64,000 nucleotides of DNA from Diphasiastrum complanatum (GCA_029204225.1 CM055111.1:11109999-11173998), one strand, 5' to 3'. Shown: positions 22,488-35,248, counted from the stretch's first letter. The notes: generated by a model from the letters alone, not told the origin. Numbers and translations: made by a program.

Positions 22488-23060
22488 TCTTCAGCAATAG
22501 GAATATCATGTAGAGTCTCCATAGATGGTAGCTCCTCCTTGATAGCATAAGTTTTCACAACATTTGCATACTCTTCTCTAAGTCCATTAAGGACTACTTG
22601 AACAAGTTGACTGTTCTCTAGAGTATCTCTTATGCATGCTATCTCTCTTTAAAGATCTTTAACTCTCATTACAAAACTTGAAGCACTTTCATCAACTCTT
22701 TGGAAACTAGAAAAGATCTGATTTCTAAGAGTAAGTAGTCTTGATGTGATTTTTGCTTCATAAATGTCCTTAAGGATTTTCCAAGCCTACTTGGCTGAGT
22801 TGCATGAACTTATTTCTCTCAACATCTCATCAGAGATGTTCAATTCTTGCTCTCTTCTTGAATCTTTGAGCCTCATCATAAGCTTCAGGTTCAACTTCAA
22901 TTTCTAATACTATGTCCATTACACCATATAGAACCAACAAAGATTCTATCATATCCTTCCAAACTAAATAGTTGGAGGTATCTAGTCTCTCACTAGCTTC
23001 AAAGAGAAAATCTCCTATAGATGCCATGAATGTGAAGACTTCTTGTAGATTGGACAACAA
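22482..23060 (-). pseudogene. Copia gag N-terminal fragment
   Basis: The frame starts at 23060 with 'FTFMASIGDFLFEASERLD' and 'YLVWKDMIESLL', the usual opening of copia UBN2 gag. The first frame ends at 22830. Related sequence continues in other frames to 22482 ('LRSQIFSSFQR'-like and 'EEYANVV'-like pieces). It lacks a zinc knuckle and all of pol. Confidence 0.8.
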
Positions 23061-24111
23061 ATGGAATTGAATATGTTTGAGCTTGTTCCAAACAAACTAA
23101 ATGTTGCTATACTTCTCACAATAGGAATATTCAGAGGGTGAACTACCAAATCCTATGTGAAATCTTACAACTAAATTTGAGATAGGTCTCAAATATTCCA
23201 CCAAAACAACACAAACTAGATCAACCTCTCAAAGTGAATTGGAGCATAGACAAATTTTGGTTCTTTCTTCTTTTGACATGTGTGCAATGCTTAAAGAAAA
23301 CACTATTGACTCAAATACACTCAAATTGTATGAAACAATGTGTAAAGTGACTCAAAATCTTGTCTAGATCTTGAGTTTGTTGAATTGGTATACACAAGAA
23401 ATGGTTTTGAATGTGTTGCTTCTCTTTTACAATAGGAACAAAAAATAATTGGGTATTCTACCAAATCCTATGCAAAAAACTTGCAACAGTTATGTGAGCT
23501 CTTGCTCACAACAGAAAATCAATCACTTTGAATTTGGATCTAGCCTCATCTTCTGATGAAGCACTTACAAATCAGATGTCAAATTTTCCCACGAGTTTCA
23601 AATGAATGAAAAACACTTTAGAAACACACATTCATCTCAAACACAACCCTTTGTGTGAAATGATGTGACTGTGACAATATAAACTTGGCTTATCCAATTC
23701 TATCTGATTGATTACCAAAAACTGTGAATGATGAATCATGCATGCAATATAATCAATTCAAAAAGTGTCCACTCGGGTTTTAGGTCTCCTACTAGGATCA
23801 TCAAAATGAATTGAAACCAATTGCAATGGAGAGAGAGCTCTTCTAGCTTTCCAACAAGCTATAATGTCAGTACCTTTGGATCTAACATAAAAGAGATAGA
23901 GTCAAATGAAATGAAATATTCTGGTTTTCACACGTGTGAAAAGTCAGAATTCCGTACATTCACTGTTTTGAACTAAAAATATCAGTTCTAACCACATTCA
24001 TCAAAAAATTGTTCAAGAATAGATAGCAAAACACTGCTAAACAGCTTCCTAGCTTGAATTGTCACAAAATTCTTCATACATCTGATGTTAGTAGCATTCA
24101 AAGCATGGTAT

Positions 24112-24124
24112 GGCTCTGATACCA
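24112..24124 (-). other. Primer-binding site of copia copy 1
   Basis: The minus strand reads TGGTATCAGAGCC immediately next to the LTR end, complementary to initiator tRNA-Met. Confidence 0.88.
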
Positions 24125-24936
24125 TGTTGAAAATCTAGCAAATTCACACGTGTGGGGAACCACACAAAAAGTGTGAATGATCTTTACCATGCTTTGTGGT
24201 GGCACACAGATCACCTGTAGAACAATCTTGCAATCTACCAACAGATATATGGCTAGAGCATAATCTAGAATGCTACAGATCAAAGCTACATCAATTCCTC
24301 ACAAAGAGGAAAAGTACACAAGCAAGATCATGTATGAAGAAGACACAAAATTCGAGTTAGAGAGAGAGTACAATTACAAGCAAAATAGCATGTAATCCAA
24401 ATTTGACATTGTGGCATTACCAAAGCTTGATTCATCATTGGAAAAGAATGAGAATCATATGTACATATATAGGAGAGCCAAAATTCGTGGTACTACTAGC
24501 ATTCAATGCATTCTCTACACCTATTCAAATGCAAACTACTATTATCTTCACACCTAACTGCTTGCATGCATAGATTGCACCTAACATGCACCTACTTTCT
24601 CCAAGTGTCAATTTCTCAACTAGACATGTACAAAACTACATGCATGTGTCCACTAGAGTATTTGCATGTTACAATGTAAACTTAGGAACAATGCATTTAT
24701 GATGGCTCGAGTTTCTGCTTGGTCATATTTGACCAATTCTATGTGAAATTCTACATCCATGTCAATCTAGACATTGTCAACATTATTGCATGTCATACTA
24801 GACTAGCTAGACTTTATGCATGTCATTGAAACTTGATCTACCTAACCCAAACTTGCCCTATTCTACAAGGATATGTGCTCAATTCACATACCTTGGATAT
24901 GTACAAAGTATTTTACGTGGGTAGGACCCCGAAACA
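24125..24936 (-). repeat. Copia 5' LTR, 812 bp
   Basis: The minus strand runs from TGTTTCGGGG to TTCAACA, with matching TGTT/AACA ends. It contains a CACACGTGTG palindrome near 24147. The copy-2 LTR (46603-47098) has the same ends but lacks about 310 bp after 'TGTTTGGGG'. Confidence 0.85.
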
Positions 24937-25123
24937 TCAATAAACATAGGATAGATATGTTTTACAATTTTTAACAAAGACATCATGTTTTGGCTCATTT
25001 GCAATTGAGAAAACTTGGAACTTAGTCTCTTCTTCTTTTTTTGTGAATGTGAGCATTGGAATTTTGGTCTTACTAAGTCTCATGTGTCTCATAACAAAAA
25101 TCCATAAACTATTATACATGACA
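24937..25123 (+). repeat. 3' part of gypsy-type 5' LTR
   Basis: It ends in CATGACA four bases before the primer-binding site and resembles the end of the 3' LTR at 28790-28904. Its left side is cut by the copia LTR. Confidence 0.7.
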
Positions 25124-25127
25124 TTTG

Positions 25128-25141
25128 TGGTATCAAAGAGC
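25128..25141 (+). other. Primer-binding site of gypsy-type element
   Basis: TGGTATCAAAGAGC is a common variant of the tRNA-Met complementary site in plant gypsy elements and lies just after the LTR end. Confidence 0.7.
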
Positions 25142-26099
25142 TTAAGATCCATTAATCATTTAGTTCAACACGATTCTCATTTCATCTGGAGAGTTTATTG
25201 ATTTGTTAGCTTTCTTTTGTTGGTTTCTAACTTTTAGATTTTTTTTTAGGTCTCTTCAGTATCTAAATTCATTTTTAACTTACCTATCAAATCACTACAA
25301 AACATTGATCTAATCATATAGCCTGATAGAGCTTGCTCTTAGCTTTCTGAAGGTACTGAGTTTTCTTAATTTAGATCAATATCAAAAGATGTATAATCAA
25401 TTGCTGGATCAAATTTGGCATAAATTCAAATTTTTTCTTTTGAATTTTTGTGCGAGAGAAGCACTTCACACTTTCATTTCTGAAGCTCATTTCCTTTGTA
25501 AAGTTTTTTCACTCTTTTTATTTTGAAATGTTCACAAAATCGTTTTGGCTTTACTTTTTTATTGAAAAGATTCAAATTTTTATTTTTGATTTTTTTTTGC
25601 CAATATCACTTTCAAGCGTAAATAGACTTTTTAAAATTTTCAACTACCGTATTTACACTTTAAATCAATAACAAGTGCCCAAAAAAAATTTGCACTATCT
25701 ATTTTCGAGCATATTTGCTTAATTCTAATAGTCTGTTTGCACTTGAATTCGATATCAAGCATACAAAATTTGTACTTTTTTTTTATTTCCTAAATTTCGT
25801 AATGAGGATTGTGTTTTTACATCTTTCTAAAGCATAAAATTTGCAAATTATACTCATCTTCACTCATTGTATCGACTCTTAAGTTTTGAGTAGGTGGAGA
25901 AAGCTTATCAAGAGCTTATTTTGAGGAAATTTTCTTGCATAAGCGAAATTTAGGTTTTTCTCTACAGTAGCAGTGTTTAGAAATTGACTCTCCTTTTGCA
26001 TTGGATTTTTTCATTTATTGTCATTTCTTCTTCTCATTGTATTCAACTCGATGGACCCATAACCCACAAGTCCCATATGAACTTTAAATTTCTATTCTT

Positions 26100-27650
26100 T
26101 TTCAATTCACAAAATGGATATTGATTTTGATTCTAAACATGGGTATATGGCAGTCAATCCAAATATAGGGGTCAATCATATTATGACTATTAAAATCATC
26201 ATAAGGAACACAATGATGGTGAATCAAATCATTATGAGCAACACGAGCCATATGAGATGTTATGAAAGCCATTCTGATCAATATAAAGATCACGAGTTGT
26301 ACAAGTCGAATCAATTCAACACAAGTGGTGGTGACATTGATGATGAGCCAGATTCACATCAATCAAAACATCATTGCAACTCACAAGGAAAGCATGCATT
26401 GCGATACATGAATTCTATTTGGCAACTTGAACAAAACATCACCCCTTATACAAGGTATTAAACAAAATAGCAGTATAAATAACTCTCCTGGAGATCAACA
26501 GAATAGTCATTGTGCCACTTCTTATAGTCCAAGGTTACCAACCAATTCCAATTCAAATCGGACCAATTCATCCGATTCAAACCAGAAAACTGGTTCGAGC
26601 CAAAAAATAAATAAATTTTACGTTTTAAATCTTTTGGTTTTTTTTTTCAATTCTAGCTAGCTCCGAACAATTCGAACGATTCAAACCGTGATTAGAGGTT
26701 TCAACCGCGATTCATCGTAACTATGTTACAGTCACTTTGGTTCTCTGTGACTATTGTTTGATTAACAATCAAGTCCTGTCATGATTGAACAATGGGGTTA
26801 TCAACGTTATTTTTTCTTTTATCGACATGGTAATCAAGATTTATTGACAATGGTGGATACCTTCACGGTCCTGCTCTTATTTGGTGTCAATATTGGATGG
26901 AATATAAATGTTCAAAAAATTGACGATCACTGTACCAACAGAAGTCTTTTCACAAGATGGTATTTCATTCGATATACATCTATCGTTGAAGAATATAATA
27001 TGTAGTTCACTAAAATAGTTGAATGTGTTCAATTAAGCTAATGTGGTATGTATGCTACATGCATGGACTTGAACCTCAATTGCGAGCAGTCATGAAAGAC
27101 AATCCATATCATGTTGAGTACTATCTACAAGAAGTAATGAGTTGTGCACTAATTAGAAAATAAAGAACTACATAACATTTGGACTATCCCTATATAAGAT
27201 GGTCAAAGCCACTCAATGGAAATAAGAAATGGTTGAGTTTCATAGACTGTTATTTCTACTATCATACAAGTTCGAAATTTGACAAAGTTACTCTTGCAAT
27301 GTCGTACATTATGAGATCTGTCAAATATTGGTGGCAACATGTACAAAATTCCATAGATTGGAATTGGAACCACTTTTAAAAATAATGCACAAGAATCATT
27401 GGTCAAGATAGTTTCAAGAAATGTTCTTTGAAACAAATTAATTCAATGTTTTGGTATATTATGTGCATGAAGGTGGTAACTCGAAACTTGTGTTGAATGA
27501 GTCATCTTATGTTGATATTATGATCGACACAAACCAGAGCTCAAGATTATTGCAGTCACTTCATGCCAATGTCATGTTCACTGGATTATTTGATGCAGTT
27601 GGCTATCCAATAACGAAGAGAAGCTTCAGAAGAAAAATTGGGAACAAAAA
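26100..27650 (+). pseudogene. Gypsy gag relic
   Basis: The first part (26110-26350) is low-complexity and rich in His, Gln, Asn, Tyr and Ser when read in two frames ('NHHKEHNDGESNHYEQHE' in one). The stretch 27170-27380 reads 'FIDCYFYYHTSSKFDKVTLAMSYIMRSVKYWWQHV', quoted here by its key words 'KVTLAMSY' and 'KYWWQHV', which matches the retrotransposon gag core pattern (K-V-x-x-A ... A-x-x-W-W). Preceding (27060-27150) and following (27450-27650) frames look like parts of the same protein. Stops and shifts are frequent. Half of this region recurs inverted at 34603-35248. Confidence 0.65.
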
Positions 27651-28526
27651 ATGACATCATTCAATGATACAAGCCAACAATCTGCAACCAAAAGTGCGTA
27701 AACGAATATTTATCTGACAACCCAAGTAAAGAATAATGCTTCAAGAGTTCATGTAGAGAATACTTCCAATTCAAAACAACGAAAAGATAATGAGTCAAGT
27801 GATTATGATGTCAAAGTGCAAAGAGTTAAAGGAGAACAATCATTAGAAAGGATGTCACTTTAAGTGAAGCAAAAGTTCAAGATCGAGCAAGAAAGACTGT
27901 TGAAAAAAATTAGAAGCAAAAAGAGCAATTGTGTTTGCAAAGTCAAGTCAATCGGCAACAACACTGCTTTAAGACTACTAAATAACATTACCAAGAGATC
28001 TCAAATGAAGTTGATGATTTAAGCAACTCAAGTCAAATGATGAATTCTATGAAAGAAAAAATGGAAAAGCATGTTCAACAAATGAATCAACAAAATGATG
28101 GATTTTTCGAAAAAAGAAATGGAATGAATCAACTAACTACAAGAAACAACCATTTAACATCCATGTGGTGCTACAAATTGTTCATAGAACTTGCACTAGC
28201 AATGTAATTTCCAAAGTGGCATGATGTCGAAGAACAAAAAAGGATATTGTGGTGATATTTTATGTCTATTCTATTGCAAAATTCTATTTCCAAAAAGCAA
28301 TATGGTGCTTCATCAATCTCTTCTTTGGCCACCAATTTTGTTCTATTGGGAAAGTGAATTGCAAACTAAGCTACCAAATGGATTCAATTCAACAACTTTG
28401 GATCTACAATGATGAAAAGTTGCTGGACATAAAATCCTCAATCATGACTACTAAATCGAGGCAATCAAGCTGATCAACCAAGAGTCTTCGCTTTTTAGAA
28501 CAAAAAAGTTAAAGTACGAGAAGTGT
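27651..28526 (+). other. Remainder of gypsy-type internal region
   Basis: Frames at 28000-28110 read as an Asn/Gln/Met-rich helical segment ('MKEKMEKHVQQMNQQNDGF'), possibly a coiled coil at the end of gag. No protease, reverse transcriptase or integrase motif is present. The last bases before the 3' LTR, 'aaagtacgagaag', could be a weak polypurine tract. Confidence 0.4.
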
Positions 28527-28904
28527 CATGTACTTTTAGTGCATCAGCAATCATAACTATATTATAATATTATCCAATGTGAACTTTGTGGAGCAAAAAA
28601 AGATTTATTAGCCCTAACAATAAGGCGATTCTCTCTTTAGACCTCTCAAAGTACTTAAATAAGGATAAGAGGCCAAAAAAAGACCCCAGTACACTTAATA
28701 AGGCTTAACAAGGGCTAAGTAGACTCCAAGATAGTCAAGTTTAGATAAGATATGGGCGCTGTCTATAAGTAGGCAAGAGATATCACTTTGGAAATCTTTT
28801 CACTCATTTGCAATTGAGAGAACTTGGAGCTTCATGTTGGGATTTTGCTCTTGCTAGGTCTCGTGGCCCCATCACATAAATCCATGGATTCTTCATCTTC
28901 CACA
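28527..28904 (+). repeat. Gypsy-type 3' LTR, 378 bp
   Basis: It starts TGTCATG and ends CACA, and its right third matches the LTR piece at 24990-25123. The boundary at 28904 is inferred from alignment with the 5' LTR end. Confidence 0.65.
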
Positions 28905-30881
28905 ATAGAATCCAACATCTTTTGAGCTTCATTTTGATATGAGTTTTGTGATAGCTTGTGGTTACTCTTATCTTTGGTTCTCTTCAACATAGGTGTGGCG
29001 ATTGCCTCCATTTCCTAGCTTGCTTGGCTTGGATTGAGAGGCATGGCACATGGCACATCACACAGATATCCTTGCACAAGTCACTCGGCCGAGTGTAGTA
29101 ACCAAAATGTGCAAAATCTCAAACATCCTAATACAAGTCACGTGGAAATGGGTGGGACCACATTGCAAATAATGATTTGGTTAGAGAGTATGCCCTAGAG
29201 CCTGATTGACCCAAGGGATTCCGTACTCAACAGTAAGGAAATCTCTATACCCTCTCGATTAGTTGATCCAATTGTGCCTAAAAAATGGCATCTGAATACA
29301 TTACAGATGCACAAGATTATTAAATTGTGAACATTGATTCCATGAGCTGAAATCACACTTTTTGAGCTCTTTCAAGTTGCATATATATTTTAAACTTTTG
29401 GAGCATAATTGAGGTTAAAGTAGACACCAAGATAAGACTACTACTTTTTTTGTTGCTTCTTGACAAAACTTTGAAAAGAGACGATTGAATTAGTCAAATC
29501 AAAAATCTCAATCTATCATGGGTGTGTCTCTTGGCCAACTTAGCTAAAGACATTTGGAACCATGGGTCTTAGCATAATCAATTCTAATCGAGTCTAGATT
29601 CTTAACAATGGTACAAAATTTTAGTAGGGCCAAGCAATATAATGTTCTCTGCTAGAGAACGTGCATGCTTTCTCCAAAGGAATGCTATATTGGTTTTCAG
29701 ATCATGTTGAACAAAATGTTGCCATGAGTGCAAAGGTTTTTCCAAATCATCCTTGAAGTAAACCTTCATGTGACATTGCATTTCTCTTGAAAGACAAGTA
29801 GTAGCCTCCAATTATTGAGCACATATATTGAAGGAGCTGGCTTACAAGGAGAGACTAATAATTTGCTAACAACTATACAAATGCTCTCACAGGAACCACA
29901 CTACCAAGAAACCTCTCAAACGGTATAAAGTGGAGTCAACTGCTTGGGCAAAGACTTCAGAACTTAAATGATGAGAGCCTTTCTGTTACGTATACAAATA
30001 TGTTTGAAGCTCATAAATTTGTTACTACTAACGAATCTATATAATATATATATATATACACAAAGCTCTCAGGCTCCTGCCCCAACAAAGCATGAATGTA
30101 GAGGGTTTGGAAATCCCAAAATTTAGGATCACTCAAGCTATGGTTTGAGCACAGAAGCCTTAATTAAAGATCAGTAGAAAACAGTTCTTAATCTAGTTCA
30201 TAAGGATTTGAAGAAAAAGACAGCAAATATAAAAAGTTTTCTCTCTAAAATCTGACAAATCTGATGCTTTTGTTGTCCTCAAGATTCAGAATCTAATTTG
30301 AGCATAGAATCAACCACACCACCTTGAAAAGACCAAATTCAGATGATTAATTATGGCAAAGTCTTGGTAGCCAGCATTGGAGAATATTACAGACAAGATT
30401 AGTAAGCTACAATTAAATGTCAACATTGACTCATGGTGAAACTCTAATCTTCACTCAAGCAATTACTGCACAAAATGCCAGAACCCATTTGAAATAACCA
30501 TAGTAAGATCCAATTGGATGAATAGTAAAAAAGAAGCACCACATCTCAATCTTGCAAGCAAGTATATGAAGGCCTAAGAAAAAGCCCTACAAGGAAAGGC
30601 ATGGACACTGATAATCTAAACACATGATTAAGAACTTGCTTAGATGATACTGGGTGAAAAATGGCATTGAAAATTACCACATACCAAAAGTCATCAATCA
30701 ACAACTACTTAAATAACATTAAGCATATCTGCTTTGAAAACTTTTTACTGCTGGGCAACAGAGGTTGACCAGCACATCCATCTACATGTCAAGATATGGT
30801 CGTGTTAAAGAGATCTAAACTATCTTAGAAATCCAACACAATGAACTTGCAGGTCAAATGACCTTTATGTTGATTGCCATC
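28905..30881. other. Intergenic DNA downstream of the MIF-like gene
   Basis: No protein domain was recognised. An AT dinucleotide run lies at about 30039-30056. The right few hundred bases should include the 3' UTR of the minus-strand MIF-like gene; several AATAAA-like words exist but I could not choose a poly(A) site. Confidence 0.4.
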
Positions 30882-33006
30882 TTAAAATGTTGAGCCATTC
30901 CATCCAAAATCTGACCCCTGCATTTCAACATTAACAAAATGGCAGATCTAGCAAAATTTCAAAAGAGAGCTTTGTTGGGACTCTAAAACAAGAATTTGAG
31001 GTGGCAAGCAAAGTAATCTCAAGATATTTTGGCCTCATTTGCACAGCAACAGAGAGGCAGGTAGACCATAAATGCTCAACTGCTAGAATGGTCTACTTCA
31101 AATAGGTAGCTAACCTAGATAAGAAAATTTTCAAAAATAGAATAGAACTCTCCTATCATAGGGGAATAAATAAGCAGCCCAGAAAATTCACAGAATTTTA
31201 TTGTCATGAAGATGCTTGATGGTGCTGAGTGCTTGATGCCACGATTGTCTTTTCCATACAATACAGCAATTAAAGCCCCAGGGAAACGAACAAAAAACAT
31301 CTTCAGATATTTAATGCTTACCTTCACATCATAGAACTTGATGTAGAACCGGTTTGGTGGTACCGACAGTTTAGAGTCCAAAATATCTGCAAGGGCTTTA
31401 CTCAGCTTCTTGTTTGTATCAGGCCCAACTGCACCAATTGAAACAAGTTCACCATATGCCGCCGGTTGTTCATCACCAGCAAAGGAAATAGGCACTCCCC
31501 CTTGAAGTAAGATCATGACATACTGTAGAATGAAACATAGCAAATAGCAAATGTGAAGCATTATAAGCAAAAGAGGATACACATCTTCTACTTCATTCAA
31601 GTTGTCATCACAGACAGCTCCAACTGGAAAATGTAGACTGACTTAAGTAAAGATGCTACTACTACCAGCATGGAGGATGAAACTTGCAAGATGTAAACGT
31701 CAGACAAACTATGGAAATCACGCACTCTGTGATGAACGACTCTGCCATTCAGTTCTTTGGGTAATGTTAGCGAGGTTCATCTTGCAGCCTATTACTTTCT
31801 AAAAACGTTTCCCAAGGACATGGGACTTAACAACCCCATTCTTGTTGTAGATAGCAAAAACCTTTGTTTCGCAAGTTCCCAGTACTTTTTTATAAGAAAA
31901 TAACCTTTGAAGTCTTACCCATTCTGTGACGAACTACGGCCTGCCATTCAGTTTTTTAGGTGTTGTTAGTGCGGTACAGTTTGCAACATACGACTTCCTC
32001 GCAATACCTAGGAAAGATATGGAGCCCTACTCTCCCAGTAGATAGCATAAGGTTGTTCAGGTCTTTCGTTAATGCATAACGAGTTTAGATAGATTTAATG
32101 ATAACGATACTTAAATTTCATGATGCACGAACTTGTAAGAATGAAGACTCAATTACATATATATAGTGAACTAGAAAGTGTTTACTAGAAGGTATGTTAT
32201 GAAAATTTGCAGCAAGTCCCCTTGTCAAGCCATGGCAGCTGCGAGATAAGAAAAGAGGACAAGCTATAATTTCCATAAGGTGCAGAAAAGTGGCCATTAT
32301 GAAGCTTGTGATCATGAGGATTTTCCAGAAGTTACAAGTGAAGCGAATGTTTCAGATTCCATCCGAGAGGGCTCCATATTTTTAGATTCCATCAGCATAA
32401 TAGCCTTTTCAAAATGCATAAATCAAAGCGCATTACATCTTTTGCTATAGATTTTCAACGGAGATTCGTGATCTGTTCCGCATTGACAGCACACATTTAC
32501 TCAATGTCGAGAGATAAGATTCATGATCTGTTCCGCACTGACAGCACACATTTACTCAATGTCGAGAGATAAGAACTGAATCATCTAACCTTAAACCCTA
32601 ATCTTCATTCCAACTGAGCCAAATGTAAAGAAGATAATCCTAAAACTTCAAATCAATTTCAACTACAAAGAAAACACATGAAATGACCTACAATTGGTCA
32701 CAGATCTCACACAACTCACGAATAACAAGACCAATATGACATGGCAAGATGCGAATAAGATAAAAGAAACAAAACGATTGCAGTTTAAGATGAAAGAAAA
32801 GAATCGCAAAATTTTTGGGGGAAAACTGTGAGCAGCTAGCTGCATAATGAACTATTTACGTGAATCTGGCATAAATTTAAGAGAGAAGAGCGTACGTTTT
32901 CAGGCTTTCCGAGAATGCGAGCCACGGCTTTGCTGGCATCCTTCAGAACATCGGAGGTGACGACGCCATCCAAAGGAACGTTGGTGGAGAGATTGAGCGT
33001 CGGCAT
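30882..33006 (-). CDS. MDL: MIF/D-DT-like protein (plant MDL), three exons
   Basis: This encodes a macrophage-migration-inhibitory-factor-like protein of 115 residues, the normal length for the family. Exon 1 is 32896-33006 (37 codons, starting MPTLNLSTNVPLDG), exon 2 is 31322-31522 (67 codons, with 'PAAYGELVSIGAVGPD' and 'KLSVPPNRFYIKFYD'), and exon 3 is 30882-30917 ('GSDFGWNGSTF' then TAA). Introns of 1373 and 404 bp have GT/AG ends and are both phase 0. Pro2, the catalytic N-terminal proline of MIF tautomerases, and the 'GKPE' lysine are present. Family members form trimers; plant MDLs are reported to have weak or no tautomerase activity and to act in stress and flowering responses. No peroxisomal SKL tail is present, so a cytosolic or nuclear location is likely. 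No frameshift or stop is seen. It lies between the two arms of a large inverted duplication. Confidence 0.96.
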
Positions 33007-33046
33007 CGCCAGAAAAAAGAAAAAAGAAAAAGAAAGAACGAGCGAG

Positions 33047-33050
<4 letters not shown>

Positions 33051-33080
<30 letters not shown>
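33051..33080. repeat. AG/CT microsatellite in MIF-like 5' region
   Basis: Fifteen uninterrupted AG units lie 45 bp upstream of the MIF-like ATG. On the gene's strand this is a CT run, as often found in plant 5' UTRs and core promoters. Confidence 0.9.
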
Positions 33081-33081
<1 letters not shown>

Positions 33082-33112
33082 AAGATCGATAGATAAGCAG
33101 ATCGATATGGCG

Positions 33113-33121
33113 CTATATATT
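33113..33121 (-). promoter_or_regulatory. Likely TATA box of the MIF-like gene
   Basis: The minus strand reads AATATATAG about 107 bp upstream of the start codon. Transcription would begin some 30 bases further on, just before or within the CT run, giving a 5' UTR of about 75-80 bases. This is a position-based inference. Confidence 0.5.
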
Positions 33122-33129
33122 TCAAGATC

Positions 33130-34602
33130 GCTCACTTGGATTTTTGCCACGTGTCTTATTTACCACGCGGACTTCTTGTAACCATTAATCAAAAAGACGT
33201 GGCATGATCTAAACGCTTGTGATCAAATCCAACAGTTGAGAGCTTAATCATGGAGTGCCACTAAGATAGGGTGGGCTCCTCTTGCCCTATATCAATAGCA
33301 CCATAGGACTTTAATATTGCATTTTGGTTTCTAAGGGAATCTTTAACTCGAAAAAAAAAACAAAAAAAAACTTTGAATGCCAAGATAACCAACGAGTCAG
33401 ATGTTGCCATGTTGCATCACTTGACCATAAAAGCTTCCATGAGTAGTGGCTACCATCTGGGTGGTCGAGTGTAAGGTATATCCTAGTCTCTTGGGAAAAC
33501 GGTACTGATAACCGGCAGTGCAGTTGCCCCATCCTTCGCCTACCCAAAAGTCCCTGGTGCTATCTGCATGCCCTGCCTGTGGGATCTCGCAAAAACCAAA
33601 AATCACTCTCCTAGCTATCTCGAGCACCTCGAACAGGTGTTAGCTTGGCAGTGGCCTGCTCACTACCATTGTCTATGTGCCAGTAAGCGCCAATGGAAGG
33701 TATATTGGGGGTGAGCTTATGCGGGTAGTAGTAGGTCATAGCCATTGAAGATCATTATAGCAAATAATGTGGGACTTGCCTACACACAGCATCTTTCTTG
33801 ATGACTATTGCCTTCTACATTAATGGCAAGTTCAACTTACCAAAATTCACTATACATTTGAGGAATAGCACAAGACGACCAAGTAGCCATTTCTACTTGA
33901 CATTCTGTGGTGTCTACATGCCATTATGACATTTTTACTCCCAACTATGCACTAGATAATGGTTGCTTGGAGGCCTGTTACGTCCATGTCTAGTATAAGG
34001 AATTCAGAATAGTCCTTGGCATAGATATTCTATATTTCAATGTACGAGTTTATTTGTTAAGCCCCGCTTTTCCGAACTAGGCCAGAAATGTGATTAATAA
34101 CTTTGTGAGGGCCCAAGCATACCCATTAAAACATGTCGAGCTAGTGCAAGGAGTCTAACGCTTTAGATGCATGTGAAGGAGGTCAAAAGCAATCAATTGA
34201 GAATTGACATCCTATAAAAAATATTCCTAGGCCATTGAGGCTTATATACACCTATAGGAACTCATCCTACTTCTCACTTGTTTTCATGTTTCCAATTGCC
34301 GGAATCCTCTCCTCTCATGTATTTAGTCATTCCTTCATTGAATTTGAATCAATTGGAAATTTTCAACAAATTCTAAGCGCCTGATTCACATCCATATGAA
34401 AGTAGTATTTTATATACAATAATCAATTCTTCAAAACATAGTCCAACATCGGAAGGAGTTATATGAATCTTCATCCAATTTTCTCGTATTCAAGACATTT
34501 CTAGAAAGTATGAGTTCAAACAAGGAGAAATAGATTTAAGGGACCACATATTTTGTAAATAGTGAGATACGATTTGGGATCCGGATCTACATTTCATAAT
34601 TT
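33130..34602. other. Upstream intergenic DNA of the MIF-like gene
   Basis: No protein domain is recognised with confidence. The minus strand at 33397-33627 has a 76-codon frame ('GFCEIPQAGHADSTRDFWVG') whose composition looks protein-like but matches nothing I know. The remainder is AT-rich and unclassified. Confidence 0.4.
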
Positions 34603-35248
34603 CTTAAAAGTGCACAACTCATTACTTCTTGTAGATAGTACCCAACATGATATGGATTGTCTTTCATGACTGCTCGTAATTGAGGTTCAAGTCCATGCAT
34701 GTAGCATACCACATTAGCTTAATTGAATACATTCAATTATTTTAGTGAACTATATATTATATTCTTCAACGATAGGTGTATATCAAATGAAATACCATCT
34801 TGTGAAAAGACTTCTATTGGAACAGTGACCGTCGATTTTTTGAACATTCCAATATTTTATATTCCATCCAGTATTGACACCAAATAAGAGCAGGACCGTG
34901 AAGGTATCCACCATTGTCAATAAATCTTGATCACCATGTCGATAAAAGGAAAAATAACGTTGATAACCCCATTGTTCAATCATGTCAGGACTTGACTGTT
35001 CATCAAACAATAGTCATAGAGAACCAAAGTGACTATAACATAGTTACCATGAATCGCGGTTCAAACCTCTAACCATGGTTTGAATCGTTCGAATTGTTCA
35101 AAGTTGGCTGGAATCGAAAAAAACAACCAAAAGAATAAAAACATTAAATTTATTTATTTTTTGGCTCGAACCAATTTTCTGGCTCAAATCGGATGAATTG
35201 GTCCGATTTGAATTGGAATTGGTTGGTAAACTTGGACTATAAGAAGTG
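34603..35248 (-). mobile_element. Gypsy-type element copy 2, distal piece
   Basis: Reverse complement of about 26530-27163 of copy 1, covering the middle of the gag relic. Homology to copy 1 stops near 34603. The right side ends at the target duplication AAGTG (35244-35248) of the inserted element. Confidence 0.85.

Larger units (their letters stand above)
22482..24936 (-). mobile_element. Copia element copy 1, truncated
   Basis: On the minus strand it has a complete 812-bp 5' LTR, an adjacent primer-binding site, a leader, and a gag start that breaks off near 22482. It sits inside the LTR of the gypsy element at 24937-28904. It shares its LTR, leader and gag with copy 2 (46603-49480) and, more distantly, with the element at 1-3596. 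Between about 22620 and 22680 it keeps gag sequence that copy 2 has lost. Confidence 0.88.
22482..27163. repeat. Large inverted duplication, arm 1
   Basis: This 4.7-kb segment (truncated copia plus the adjoining half of a gypsy element) reappears in reverse order at 34603-48925, once later insertions there are discounted. In a sampled 150-bp block (24280-24425 against 46801-46945) I count roughly 6 percent differences. The junction between copia LTR and gypsy LTR is the same in both arms. Confidence 0.88.
24937..28904 (+). mobile_element. Small Ty3/gypsy-type element, non-autonomous
   Basis: A partial 5' LTR (24937-25123) is followed by a primer-binding site, a leader, a gag relic and a 3' LTR (28527-28904), but no pol. 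The two LTRs share a block ('tcatttgcaattgagagaacttgg', quoted in parts 'tcatttgcaattgag' and 'aacttgga'; 24990-25110 against 28797-28890). LTR ends are TGTCATG and CATGACA. The start of the 5' LTR was displaced by the copia insertion at 24936 and is not recoverable here. With about 3.4 kb inside and no polymerase, it resembles a deleted or non-autonomous element. Confidence 0.75.

Noticed and set aside
31115-31600. Single 161-codon frame across the MIF-like exon 2
   Set aside because: It reads through introns on both sides; only 31322-31522 is coding, as shown by the splice sites and family alignment.
32836-33150. Longer N-terminal extension upstream of the MIF-like ATG
   Set aside because: It would translate the CT microsatellite as Ser/Leu repeats; the family always begins MP, and Pro2 must be N-terminal for the fold's active site.
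33397-33627. Minus-strand frame 'GFCEIPQAGHADSTRDFWVG'
   Set aside because: Protein-like in composition but short, without a family match or flanking coding; noted only as unclassified.
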